Assembly (NCBI RefSeq): GCF_001558695.1 | Contig: NZ_LNTU01000001.1 | Coordinates: forward strand, 186,001 to 250,000 | DNA from: Paramesorhizobium deserti | GTDB lineage: Bacteria > Pseudomonadota > Alphaproteobacteria > Rhizobiales > Rhizobiaceae | DNA length: 64,000 bases | Reading direction: 5' to 3' | Notes under the pieces: model-generated | What the model was told of the DNA's origin: nothing | Seen by the model: only the letters and a program-made list of their open reading frames with translations | Database searches by the model: none | Part shown: positions 1 through 7,314 of the stretch, in pieces | Layout: every line of letters begins with the position of its first letter | How positions within the stretch are numbered: the first letter of the stretch is position 1 | Program-made: the position numbers and the translations under genes

Positions 1-1211
1 ACCTGGTCATAACCGCGCTGCAGGAAGGTGGAATAGATCGCGGCGAAGGGTTTCAGCCCCTCGGTCGCGAGTCCCGCGGCAAAGGTGACCGCGTGCTGCT
101 CGGCGATGCCGACATCGAAGGTGCGGTCGGGAAAGACCTCGCCGAAGAGATCGAGCCCGGTGCCGCCCGGCATCGCCGCCGTAACCGCGACGATGCGCTC
201 GTCATGACGCGCCTCCTCTATGAGGCTCGAGGCAAAAACCTTGGTATAGGCGGGCGCGTTGGCCGGAGCCTTGGCCTGCGCGCCTGTGATCACGTCGAAC
301 TTGTTGACGCCGTGATATTTGTCGGCGGCGGCTTCCGCCGGCGGATAGCCCTTGCCCTTCTGCGTCACGACATGGATCAGAACCGGGCCGTCCACCGTGT
401 CGCGCACATTCTTAAGCACAGGCAGCAGGTGCTCAAGATTATGACCGTCGATGGGTCCGACATAATAGAAGCCCAGTTCCTCGAAAAGCGTGCCGCCGGT
501 CCAGAAGCCGCGCGCATATTCCTCCGAAAGTCGCGCCTTTTCCTGCAGGAATTTCGGCAGGCGCTGGGTCAGCTGCTTCGCCGTCTCGCGCAGGGTTCGA
601 TAGGTGGGGCCGGAAACGAGGCGGGCGAGATAGGCGCTCATCGCGCCGGTCGGCGGCGCGATCGACATGTCATTGTCGTTCAGGATGACGACCAGCCGCG
701 CATCGAGCGCGCCGGCATTGTTCATCGCCTCATACGCCATGCCCGCCGACATCGCGCCATCGCCGATGACCGAGATGACATTGCGCTTGGTATGGGTTAG
801 CTCGCTCGCCACCGCCATACCGAGGCCGGCCGAAATCGAGGTCGAGGAATGCGCCGCGCCGAAGGGGTCATATTCGCTTTCGGAGCGCTTGGTGAAGCCG
901 GAAAGCCCGCCCTCCTGCCTGAGCGTGCGGATGCGGTCGCGCCGCCCGGTCAGGATCTTGTGCGGGTAGGCCTGATGGCCGACATCCCAGATGATGCGGT
1001 CATGCGGCGTGTCGAAGACATGGTGCAGCGCGATGGTCAGCTCGACCACGCCGAGGCCGGCGCCCAGATGCCCGCCGGTGACCGAGACGGCGTCGATCAA
1101 CTCGGCGCGCAGTTCGCTCGCCAGTTGCGGCAGATCGGTTTCAGGCAGCTTGCGCAAGTCCGCCGGCGTCGGCACGCGGTCCAAGAGCGGCGTCACGGGT
1201 CTCGTCGTCAA
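1..1211 (-). CDS. dxs: 1-deoxy-D-xylulose-5-phosphate synthase (3' end outside window)
   Basis: This enzyme condenses pyruvate and glyceraldehyde-3-phosphate with thiamine diphosphate, the first step of the MEP isoprenoid pathway. About 403 N-terminal residues are visible. They include the thiamine-binding GDGAMSAG (near residue 150) and NDND (near 178), the substrate histidines in GGHLG and GHQAYPHK, and AEQHAV near the cut end. The start is a TTG at 1211 with AGGAG six bases upstream; an ATG a few bases further upstream runs straight into a stop, and an internal GTG five codons in is the alternative. The gene runs off the left edge, so the C-terminal domain is not seen. The MEP gene ispE lies at 37.1 kb and two prenyl enzymes lie in between. 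Confidence 0.95.
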   Translation of the reverse strand, partial: MTTRPVTPLLDRVPTPADLRKLPETDLPQLASELRAELIDAVSVTGGHLGAGLGVVELTIALHHVFDTPHDRIIWDVGHQAYPHKILTGRRDRIRTLRQEGGLSGFTKRSESEYDPFGAAHSSTSISAGLGMAVASELTHTKRNVISVIGDGAMSAGMAYEAMNNAGALDARLVVILNDNDMSIAPPTGAMSAYLARLVSGPTYRTLRETAKQLTQRLPKFLQEKARLSEEYARGFWTGGTLFEELGFYYVGPIDGHNLEHLLPVLKNVRDTVDGPVLIHVVTQKGKGYPPAEAAADKYHGVNKFDVITGAQAKAPANAPAYTKVFASSLIEEARHDERIVAVTAAMPGGTGLDLFGEVFPDRTFDVGIAEQHAVTFAAGLATEGLKPFAAIYSTFLQRGYDQ

Positions 1212-1269
1212 TCCAGTCTCCTCATGATTGCCCGGAGGCGTAACGCAATCGCGGCAGCGCTGCAAGATG

Positions 1270-1345
1270 GAAGGGAATAGGGGAATAAGGGAGTAGGGGA
1301 ATATGTTTTAGTGCCTACCTACTCCCCTATTCCCTTATTTCCCTA
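1270..1345. repeat. Purine-rich 7-8 bp tandem repeats with an inverted second arm
   Basis: The first arm (about 1270-1303) is built of words such as GGGGAATA and AGGGAGTA. After a short loop the second arm (about 1315-1345) is the imperfect complement. The second arm abuts the stop codon of the pirin gene, and the TAG reads directly into repeat sequence on the minus strand. It could fold into a long imperfect hairpin between pirin and dxs. The design matches the loci at 3997 and 14336. Confidence 0.75.
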
Positions 1346-2260
1346 CCCGGGCAGCGGAACGAACTCTTCCTCGTCGCCCGGCACGATATCGAAGCGGCCG
1401 GTGCGCCATTCCTCCTTCGCCTGCTCGATGCGTTCCTTCGAGGAGGAGACGAAGTTCCACCAGATATAGCGTTTCGATGAAAGCGCCGCGCCGCCGAACA
1501 GCATGATATGCGCGTCGCGCTCGGCCGACACGATGATCTCGTCGCCCTGGCGGAAAGCCAGAAGCCGGTCGGATGGAAAGGTCTCGCCCGATATCTCCAC
1601 CGCGCCGTCCAGAATATAGATCGCACGCTCCTCGGCGGTGGCGGGGATGAGGAAACGTCCGCCTGATGCAATCTGGATATCGGCATAGAGCGTCTCGCTA
1701 TATTGCGTCACCGGCGACCCTGCCCCGTGCGGCGCGCCGATGATGATGCGCGCCTCGAAATCCCGGTCGTGGATCACCGGCAGATCGGCCGACACCGTAT
1801 GATCGAAGGCTGGCGCCATTTCCTCCAGCGCATCCGGCAGGGCAAGCCAGGTCTGCAGGCCGGATATGGAGAGCGGATTGCCGCGAAGCTCCTCCGGCGA
1901 GCGCTCGGAATGGACGATGCCGCGCCCCGCCGTCATCAGATTGAGGTCGCCCGGCGCGATCACCATTTCGGTGCCGAGGCTGTCGCGGTGACGTATCCTG
2001 CCGTCGAAGAGATAGGTGACCGTCGAAAGACCGATATGCGGATGCGGCTTCACGTCGACCGCCTCGCCCGGGCGCAACAGCGCCGGCCCCATGCGGTCGA
2101 AGAAGATGAAAGGCCCCACCAGCCGCCGCTTCGCAGTGGGCAGCGCGCGGCGCACTTCCAGCCCGCCGATATCGCTGGTGCGCGGGATGATCAGCGTCTC
2201 GATGGAATCGACCGCGCATGCATCGCCCGGCTCGGGGTCCTTGCCTGGAAAAAAGCTCAT
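1343..2260 (-). CDS. Pirin family bicupin protein
   Basis: The predicted product is a 305-residue cytoplasmic bicupin. Pirins bind iron, and some act as quercetinases or transcription cofactors; the role here is not known. The N-terminal cupin carries the pirin metal ligands in KPHPHIGLSTVTYL and, about 45 residues later, TAGRGIVHSERS (two His, then His and Glu). The length fits the family (about 290-310). I start it at the ATG giving MSFFPGKDPEPGD. The frame stays open upstream to a TTG at 2308, but those residues are not family-like and no start has a strong ribosome site. It lies in the same direction as dxs, separated by the purine repeat. Confidence 0.88.
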   Translation of the reverse strand: MSFFPGKDPEPGDACAVDSIETLIIPRTSDIGGLEVRRALPTAKRRLVGPFIFFDRMGPALLRPGEAVDVKPHPHIGLSTVTYLFDGRIRHRDSLGTEMVIAPGDLNLMTAGRGIVHSERSPEELRGNPLSISGLQTWLALPDALEEMAPAFDHTVSADLPVIHDRDFEARIIIGAPHGAGSPVTQYSETLYADIQIASGGRFLIPATAEERAIYILDGAVEISGETFPSDRLLAFRQGDEIIVSAERDAHIMLFGGAALSSKRYIWWNFVSSSKERIEQAKEEWRTGRFDIVPGDEEEFVPLPG

Positions 2261-2379
2261 GGGTAATCCGCCATTTGAGAGAGACGCCATCGCGCCGCTG
2301 TAAGGCAATTTATAGAGAAATGCCGGGCGGACAAATAACAGAAACGTATACAGAGCGTTTCACATCTGGGACCAAGCAA

Positions 2380-2409
2380 CACCCCTCTGCCCTACCAGGC
2401 AGAGGGGTG
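2380..2409 (-). terminator. Strong GC hairpin between the yidB-like gene and pirin
   Basis: A 12-bp perfect stem (CACCCCTCTGCC at 2380-2391, GGCAGAGGGGTG at 2398-2409) closes a 6-base loop, just past the stop of the yidB-like gene. There is no clean T tract, so it may be a weak terminator or a remnant of the CCCCTCTG palindromic repeat family seen elsewhere in the window. Confidence 0.5.
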
Positions 2410-2432
2410 TGTTCATTGCAAACATCCCTGTC

Positions 2433-2876
2433 TCAGCCCTGGAACAGCTTGGAGATGTCCTGCTGGCTCGGGACCTGACCGTTCGCCGTCAGCTTGTCGA
2501 CGACGCCGGGAAGCGCCTGGGAGAGCTGCGACAGGAGATCCTGCTCATTGAGGCCCGACTGCTGGGCCAGAGAGCTGACAGTCTGCGGACCAAGCGCGGT
2601 GCCAAGTTGCGACGGCTGGATCGGCGCATTCGGACCATTGCCGACCCAGGAGCTGACCTTGTCGCTATGCCCTGCATTGCTCAGCTTGTCGAGCAGGCCG
2701 CCCAGGCCGCCGCCCTGGCTTGAATCCTGAGCGCCCGACGCGGCGGGAGATGCCGAGCTCTGGCTGCCGCCGCTCAGCATCTTGCCGACCATAAGCGCGC
2801 CAAGAGCAATCATCAAAGGCTTCGCGAGGCTACCGCCCGGAACCGCCTGGCCCGAAGCATTATCAAACATACCCAT
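2433..2876 (-). CDS. YidB/DUF937 family protein
   Basis: The 147-residue protein has a hydrophobic N-terminal stretch (MIALGALMVGKML) followed by a Gly/Ser/Gln-rich linker (about residues 35-60) and a C-terminal helical domain of the DUF937 type, with GLGGLLDKL, WVGNGPNAPI and a terminal SQQDISKLF. No enzymatic function is established for the family; members are often stress-associated. A good ribosome site (AGGAGA) precedes the ATG. It is transcribed divergently from the GlsB-like gene, with a 24-bp dyad in the shared upstream region that could control either or both. Confidence 0.85.
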   Translation of the reverse strand: MGMFDNASGQAVPGGSLAKPLMIALGALMVGKMLSGGSQSSASPAASGAQDSSQGGGLGGLLDKLSNAGHSDKVSSWVGNGPNAPIQPSQLGTALGPQTVSSLAQQSGLNEQDLLSQLSQALPGVVDKLTANGQVPSQQDISKLFQG

Positions 2877-2950
2877 CGGAACGTCTCCTTTTAAACCAAT
2901 CTAAACCAAACACCCAATTCCCTGATGGATACTCACCCAGTAAGCAGTAT

Positions 2951-2974
2951 TTGGCAAGCACATGTTCTTGCCAA
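2951..2974. promoter_or_regulatory. 24-bp dyad between divergent yidB- and glsB-like genes
   Basis: There is a perfect 8-bp inverted repeat, TTGGCAAG at 2951-2958 and CTTGCCAA at 2967-2974, with an 8-base centre. A TATATT box lies at 2994-2999, toward the GlsB-like start. The symmetry and its place between two divergent stress-type genes suggest a transcription-factor operator. The factor is unknown. Confidence 0.45.
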
Positions 2975-3026
2975 TCACGTTGCAGTATGAAAATATATTT
3001 AATGTGCTTCATAGGAGAGGATTCCC

Positions 3027-3287
3027 ATGGGTTTTTTTAGCTGGATTCTACTTGGTCTGATTGCGGGTTTCATTGGTAGCAAGATTGTAAACAAGAGCGG
3101 TCAGGGCATGTTCCTCGACATTGCTCTGGGTATTTTCGGCGCGATAGTGGGGGGCCTGGTCTTCAGCCTCTTTGGCGCGACCGGCATTACCGGCTTCAAC
3201 ATATATAGCCTGATCGTCGCGGTGATCGGCTCGGTGGCCGTCCTTTGGATCTACCACGCCGTGACCGGACGGAGCAGCCTCGGATAA
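3027..3287 (+). CDS. GlsB/YeaQ/YmgE family inner-membrane protein
   Basis: The 86-residue product has three predicted membrane segments (about residues 2-21, 29-50 and 58-79), separated by glycines and short loops, as in the transglycosylase-associated (GlsB/YeaQ/YmgE) family. Members are small stress-induced membrane proteins of unclear biochemistry. The start has AGGAGAGG seven bases upstream. The gene is monocistronic: a textbook intrinsic terminator follows about 35 bp past the stop. Its upstream region is shared with the YidB-like gene. Confidence 0.88.
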   Translation: MGFFSWILLGLIAGFIGSKIVNKSGQGMFLDIALGIFGAIVGGLVFSLFGATGITGFNIYSLIVAVIGSVAVLWIYHAVTGRSSLG

Positions 3288-3322
3288 TCGGAATCTCCCG
3301 ATATCCCGGCATGCCTCTAAAG

Positions 3323-3356
3323 CCCTATGCGCTCGTCCCAGCGCATAGGGTTTTTT
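3323..3356 (+). terminator. Intrinsic terminator of the glsB-like gene
   Basis: A 10-bp perfect stem (CCCTATGCGC at 3323-3332, GCGCATAGGG at 3341-3350) with an 8-base loop is followed immediately by TTTTTT. This is a canonical Rho-independent terminator. Confidence 0.9.
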
Positions 3357-3476
3357 ATAACTACCTGATTCTGCATGCCGAATTGCGACGACACTTATTT
3401 TGGAAGCAAGGGCTTGCGGAGGCGAGCGGATTATTTCAAGTAAAGCTTAAGTAAAACATCAGGCGGGGAACCGGCT

Positions 3477-4004
3477 ATGCACATGATCGAAACCTATATC
3501 GCCGCCTATGGTTCGATCGCGCTTTTCTTCATCATCTACTTCGAATCCCTCGGTGCGCCGGTGCCGGGCGAAAGCGGGCTCATCGCCGCCTCGCTGCTGG
3601 CGCTGCATGGCGATCTCAATCTCACCCACATGCTGATCGCCGTCTTCTGCGGCGCGGTACTGGGCGACAGCACCGGATATCTCATCGGCCGATTCGGCGG
3701 AGCGCGGCTGCTCGAACGCTATGGCTATCTGGTGCGACTGACGCCGGAAAGGCTCGAGCGATTCGAGGATGTCTTCCGGCGCAAGGGTCTCTATATCGTC
3801 GCCAGCGCCCGCTTCGTCTCGATCCTGCGGCAGTTGAACGGCATCATCGCCGGTTCGATGCAGATGCCGTGGCCGCATTTTCTCGCCGCGAATGTGGTGG
3901 GAGCGGCCGCCTGGACGCTGGTCTGGGGTGCGGGGCCCTATTTCTTCACCGATTTCTTCCACCCGATCTATGAGCACATGAAGGCACAGGGGTGGAAATG
4001 GTGA
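3477..4004 (+). CDS. DedA family (SNARE-associated/VTT) membrane protein
   Basis: This 175-residue integral membrane protein is typical of short DedA proteins, which are linked to envelope homeostasis and undecaprenyl-phosphate or phospholipid translocation. Visible signatures are ESLGAPVPGESG near residue 24, the glycine-rich GDSTGYLIGRFGG near 63, and the VTT-type segment ARFVSILRQLNGIIAG near 111. The start could be the ATG at 3477 or the one two codons later. The last codons and the TGA stop lie inside the tandem AATGGTG array, so gain or loss of repeat units could change the C-terminus. It converges on xseB. Confidence 0.88.
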   Translation: MHMIETYIAAYGSIALFFIIYFESLGAPVPGESGLIAASLLALHGDLNLTHMLIAVFCGAVLGDSTGYLIGRFGGARLLERYGYLVRLTPERLERFEDVFRRKGLYIVASARFVSILRQLNGIIAGSMQMPWPHFLAANVVGAAAWTLVWGAGPYFFTDFFHPIYEHMKAQGWKW

Positions 4005-4132
4005 ATGGTGAATGGTGAATGGTGAATGGTGAATGGTGAATGGTGAATGGTGAGGAATAGCAGCGGGCAAGCAATCGCAATCCTGCTATTCACTATTTTA
4101 CCATTCACCATTCACTATTTTCTACTCACCAT
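3997..4132. repeat. Eight tandem copies of AATGGTG with an inverted arm, between convergent stops
   Basis: Eight perfect 7-bp units run from 3997 to 4052. An imperfect complementary arm lies at about 4086-4132, containing CCATTCACCATTCAC and CACTATTTT words. The array starts inside the DedA gene and supplies its TGA stop. The other arm supplies the last codons and TAG of xseB on the minus strand. The arms can pair as a bidirectional hairpin. Perfect units suggest recent slippage. Confidence 0.9.
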
Positions 4133-4376
4133 CCAGCGGTTCGGCGCCGACCGGCTGGCCATCGCGGCCGAGCCTGATCTTCTCGACCTTGTCCTCGGCG
4201 GCCTTTAGCAGCGTGTCGCAGTGCTTCTTCAGCGCTTCGCCGCGCTCATAGATGCGGATCGACTGCTCGAGCGGCACATCGCCCCGCTCCAGATCCTCAA
4301 CGATCCGTTCGAGCTGCTCCAGCGCCTGTTCGAAGCTCATCGCGGCGATGTCGGCATTGGCGTTATCGTCGGCCAT
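4122..4376 (-). CDS. xseB: Exodeoxyribonuclease VII small subunit
   Basis: The 84-residue product is the small subunit of exonuclease VII, which degrades single-stranded DNA with the XseA subunit in recombination and mismatch repair. The family core is clear: [37 protein letters not shown], then the coiled-coil [17 protein letters not shown]. The length is normal. It begins 3 bp after the histone-deacetylase-like gene, so the two are likely co-transcribed; this neighbourhood next to dxs is familiar from Rhizobiales. The final codons and stop come from the tandem-repeat arm. Confidence 0.95.
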   Translation of the reverse strand: MADDNANADIAAMSFEQALEQLERIVEDLERGDVPLEQSIRIYERGEALKKHCDTLLKAAEDKVEKIRLGRDGQPVGAEPLDGE

Positions 4377-4379
4377 GAT

Positions 4380-5342
4380 TCATCCTTTCATCAGCCGCGT
4401 AATATGCCTTGCTGCCGATTGGGACAAGCCCTGAAGATCATATCCACCCTCAAGGATGCTGACGAGACGGTTGCCCGAGAAGCGCTCCGCCCTGTCCATC
4501 AGCTTGCCGGTCGCCCAGTCGAAATCGCTTTCGTCCAGATTGATCTCGGCCAGCGGATCGCGGTGATGCGCGTCGAAGCCCGCCGAGATGATGATCAGAT
4601 CCGGACGGAAATCATCGAGCGCCGGCAGCACGCGGCTCGTGAAGGCCTCGCGGAACTCGCGGCTGCCGGTATTCGGCGATAGCGGCGCGTTGACGATATT
4701 GCCGACGCCGGTCTCGTCCTTGGCGCCGGTGCCGGGATAGAGCGGCATCTGATGCGTCGAACAATAGAGCACCGTCGGGTCGCTCTCAAAGATGTCCTGC
4801 GTCCCGTTGCCGTGGTGCACATCCCAATCGACGATGGCGACACGCTCCGCGCCATGTCTGGCTTTCGCATGGCGGGCGGCGATGGCGACATTGTTGAAGA
4901 GGCAGAAGCCCATGGCCCGGTCGCGCTCGGCATGATGGCCGGGCGGGCGCGAGGCGACGAAGACATTATCGGCCTCGCCCTTGAAAACTGTATCGACGGC
5001 GGCGGTGGCGCCACCGATGGCGGTGAGCGCGGCTTCCCAGCTCTTCGGGCTGACGACGGTGTCGCTGTCGACCCGCGTCAGAGGCTGCGGCGCTCCCCTT
5101 TCACGGTCTTCCTCGTCGATCTCCTCGGGAATGGCCGCCCGGATACGCTCGGCATAGCTTTCGGGATGCGCATGGAGGATCGCCTCCTCCTCGCCCATCG
5201 GCGCTTCCACGCGATCGAGACTATAGAACTCATCGCCCTCCAGGACGCTGTGCAGCGCGCGCAGGCGATCCGGCCGCTCGGGATGGCCGGGCGGGGTGAG
5301 ATGCTGGAGATAGATCGGATGCCAATAGAGCCGTGTTGTCAT
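4380..5342 (-). CDS. Histone deacetylase-fold amidohydrolase
   Basis: This 320-residue enzyme is of the arginase/deacetylase fold. Bacterial members hydrolyse acetylated polyamines, acetoin-pathway substrates or lysine acetyl groups; the substrate here is unknown. The catalytic parts are intact: SRPPGHHAE with the tandem His at 136-137, VDWDVHHGNG with zinc ligands Asp174 and His176, SAGFDAHH with Asp257, and a C-terminal EGGYD. I start it at MTTRLYWHP. An in-frame ATG eight codons upstream (5366) is possible, and neither has a strong ribosome site. It is the first gene of a probable two-gene unit with xseB. Confidence 0.9.
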   Translation of the reverse strand: MTTRLYWHPIYLQHLTPPGHPERPDRLRALHSVLEGDEFYSLDRVEAPMGEEEAILHAHPESYAERIRAAIPEEIDEEDRERGAPQPLTRVDSDTVVSPKSWEAALTAIGGATAAVDTVFKGEADNVFVASRPPGHHAERDRAMGFCLFNNVAIAARHAKARHGAERVAIVDWDVHHGNGTQDIFESDPTVLYCSTHQMPLYPGTGAKDETGVGNIVNAPLSPNTGSREFREAFTSRVLPALDDFRPDLIIISAGFDAHHRDPLAEINLDESDFDWATGKLMDRAERFSGNRLVSILEGGYDLQGLSQSAARHITRLMKG

Positions 5343-5421
5343 GGAAAACATCTTAGGGCGGTTCATACCTTGAGGGAATTGCCTTGATCCGATTTTTGAC
5401 CGTTCTCACGGTGGAAAGGTC

Positions 5422-5573
5422 GAGGCATGGCAACCTATGACAAGCACTTGGATGACGACGGGTTTTGCTGTTGCGGCCAAGCTCCGACGTCTCCGCCCCC
5501 GCGAGTGGTTATCGGTATAGGGAAAGCATCTTCACCCCGTCATTCCTGCGCTTGTCACAGGTTGCCATGCCTC
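5422..5573. repeat. Long inverted repeat (36-bp arms), GACAAGCACT family; rest of the 5343-5878 gap
   Basis: The arms at 5422-5457 and 5538-5573 are near-perfect complements and contain the words GAGGCATGG, GACAAGCACTT and GATGACG. Related elements lie at 16904-17054 and 21133-21178. The gene-free gap 5343-5878 otherwise holds only the promoter/operator region at 5776-5843. ORFs here lack ribosome sites and any recognisable protein. Confidence 0.8.
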
Positions 5574-5775
5574 TACGATGCAACCTCCGCAGCACAAAAA
5601 ACAAAGCTGCCATTTTCAGGCAATGGCATTGGCCGCGGATTTCAACCCTTCTTGACGCGCACTCAATCGAGCATCCCCTTCAAGGCTGCTGAAGCAGGCC
5701 CCACCGAAATGGTGATAGCGCGCGTTCCCGCAAGCATTTCCTTCCACGGCCTGTGTACCCATCGCGCGCCTTTCT

Positions 5776-5843
5776 CATACGCTGCGTATATTATTTGACA
5801 TACGGTGCGTATGAGTTTATTTATTTCTCATACGTCGCGTATG
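5776..5843 (+). promoter_or_regulatory. Promoter with three copies of a 15-bp operator before the MFS gene
   Basis: Three dyads of the form CATACG-N3-CGTATG lie at 5776-5790 (last base imperfect), 5799-5813 and 5829-5843. A perfect -35 hexamer TTGACA (5795-5800) runs into the second copy, and a weak -10 (TATTTA, 5818-5823) lies 17 bp further on, between copies two and three. Occupancy would block RNA polymerase, so a repressor of TetR or similar type is inferred. No regulator gene lies next to it. Confidence 0.8.
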
Positions 5844-5878
5844 TAATTTCCATTACCCCGTGATTCCAGGAGTGTTCC

Positions 5879-7093
5879 ATGCCCAATCCCTATCGCGAGA
5901 TCTTCAAGGCGCCGGGCGCCAAAGGCTTCGCCGCGGCTGCGTTCTTCGCCCGGCTGCCCATCGCCATGGCGCCGATCGGCATCGTCGCCATGCTGTCGCA
6001 GGCTTACGGCGAATACTGGCTGGCCGGCGCCGTCTCGGCGACTTTCGCGCTGACAAATGCAGTCGTCGCGCCGCAAATCTCCAGGGCGGTCGACCGCATC
6101 GGCCAGGCGAAGGTATTGGCGCCGGCAACGATTATCTCCGTCGCGGCCTTCCTCGTGCTCCTCGCCGCCACAAATCAGCGCTGGCCGACATGGACGCTCT
6201 TCGCATCGGCATTTTTCGCAGCGGCGATGCCAAGCATTCCCGCGATGGTGCGTGCGCGCTGGACGGAGATCTTCCGCGATCGCCCCGAGCTCAACACAGC
6301 CTTCGCCTTTGAATCGGCGGCGGATGAACTCGTCTATATCGCGGGGGCCTCCCTATCGGTGGGCCTGAGCGTCTCGCTCTTTCCCGAAGCCGGAATGCTG
6401 GTCAGCACACTGCTTCTTGCCTTTGGCTCCATTGCCTTCATCCTGCAGCGTTCGACGGAGCCAAAAATCCGGCCGATGGAGCACGGCGCGCAGGGCTCGG
6501 CCATCCGGCAACGCCCGGTGCAGATCATCACCTTCGTCCTCATCTTCATCGGCGCGACCTTCGCGACGGCCGAAGTCAGCACCGTCGCGATCACCAAGGC
6601 GCTGGGCCATCCTGACACCGCGAGCCTGGTCATCGGCGTCTATGCCGCCGGATCCTTTATCGTCGGCCTGATCGTCGGCGCGCTGAACCTCACCATGCCG
6701 CTGCAACGGCAGCTCGCAATCGCGGTCAGCGTTATCGCGCTGACGACGCTGCCATTATTGATGGTGACCACGGTGCCGATGCTGGCGCTCGCCATCTTCG
6801 TCAGCGGCGTGGCGATCTCGCCCACCTTCATCACCGCCTTCGGCCTGATCGAGCGGCGGGTGCCGGAAGCCATGCTGACGGAAGGTGTCACCTGGGTGAT
6901 GACCGGCATCGGCATCGGCATGGCGCTCGGCTCGTTTGTCACCGGCTGGGTGGTCGACACGTTCGGCGCGCATAACGGCTTCTGGGTATCGGTGGCGGCC
7001 GGAACAATCTCCCTCGTGACGGTGCTGCTCGGGCAGAGGGCGCTTGGCGGCGAGAGGAGCCGGATGCCGGCGGTGCCGCAGCCGGCGGAGTGA
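5879..7093 (+). CDS. Major facilitator superfamily transporter
   Basis: The 404-residue product has about twelve hydrophobic segments in two halves and a central polar loop (STEPKIRPMEHGAQGSA, near residue 200), as in 12-helix MFS proteins. A cytoplasmic-loop motif SRAVDRIGQAKVL near residue 69 resembles the MFS A motif. The substrate is not evident; an efflux role is suggested by the operator-rich promoter. The start is well supported by AGGAG six bases upstream of the ATG at 5879. It is a single gene with no adjacent regulator and is followed by a palindromic repeat. Confidence 0.85.
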   Translation: MPNPYREIFKAPGAKGFAAAAFFARLPIAMAPIGIVAMLSQAYGEYWLAGAVSATFALTNAVVAPQISRAVDRIGQAKVLAPATIISVAAFLVLLAATNQRWPTWTLFASAFFAAAMPSIPAMVRARWTEIFRDRPELNTAFAFESAADELVYIAGASLSVGLSVSLFPEAGMLVSTLLLAFGSIAFILQRSTEPKIRPMEHGAQGSAIRQRPVQIITFVLIFIGATFATAEVSTVAITKALGHPDTASLVIGVYAAGSFIVGLIVGALNLTMPLQRQLAIAVSVIALTTLPLLMVTTVPMLALAIFVSGVAISPTFITAFGLIERRVPEAMLTEGVTWVMTGIGIGMALGSFVTGWVVDTFGAHNGFWVSVAAGTISLVTVLLGQRALGGERSRMPAVPQPAE

Positions 7094-7116
7094 TGGGGAA
7101 GTGCGGCAAACGCCGG

Positions 7117-7295
7117 CGGGACAGCGCGCCCCTTCTGTCCTGCCGGACATCTCCCCCGCAAGGAGGGAGATTGGCCTGCATCGAGGGCGGAGTTTTATTC
7201 TGCGTCGCTGGTGATTGGCGAAAGCGAAACTGATAGCTAATCTCCCCCCTTGCGGGGGAGATGGGCGGCAGCCCAAAGGGGGGCGCTTGGCGATT
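7117..7295. repeat. Palindromic intergenic element, CTCCCCC-GGGGGAG family
   Basis: Two arms of about 60 bp (about 7117-7176 and 7235-7295) are imperfect complements. They contain GGGACAGCGC, CTGCCGGACATCTCCCC and, in the other arm, GGGGGAGATGGGCGGCAG and GGGGGGCGCT. The element lies between the convergent MFS and ribB genes and may act as a bidirectional terminator. Relatives are at 25123-25178, 30248-30287 and 42623-42867, and inside the element at 26727-26983. Confidence 0.75.
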
Positions 7296-7314
7296 CCGCC
7301 AAACCGTAGTCGTT

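Noticed and set aside
3997-4052. Possible CRISPR array
   Set aside because: Seven-bp units directly abut with no spacers, and there are no cas genes.
5427-5798. 123-codon plus-strand open frame in the gap before the MFS gene
   Set aside because: It runs through an inverted repeat and into the operator array, has no ribosome site and encodes no recognisable sequence.
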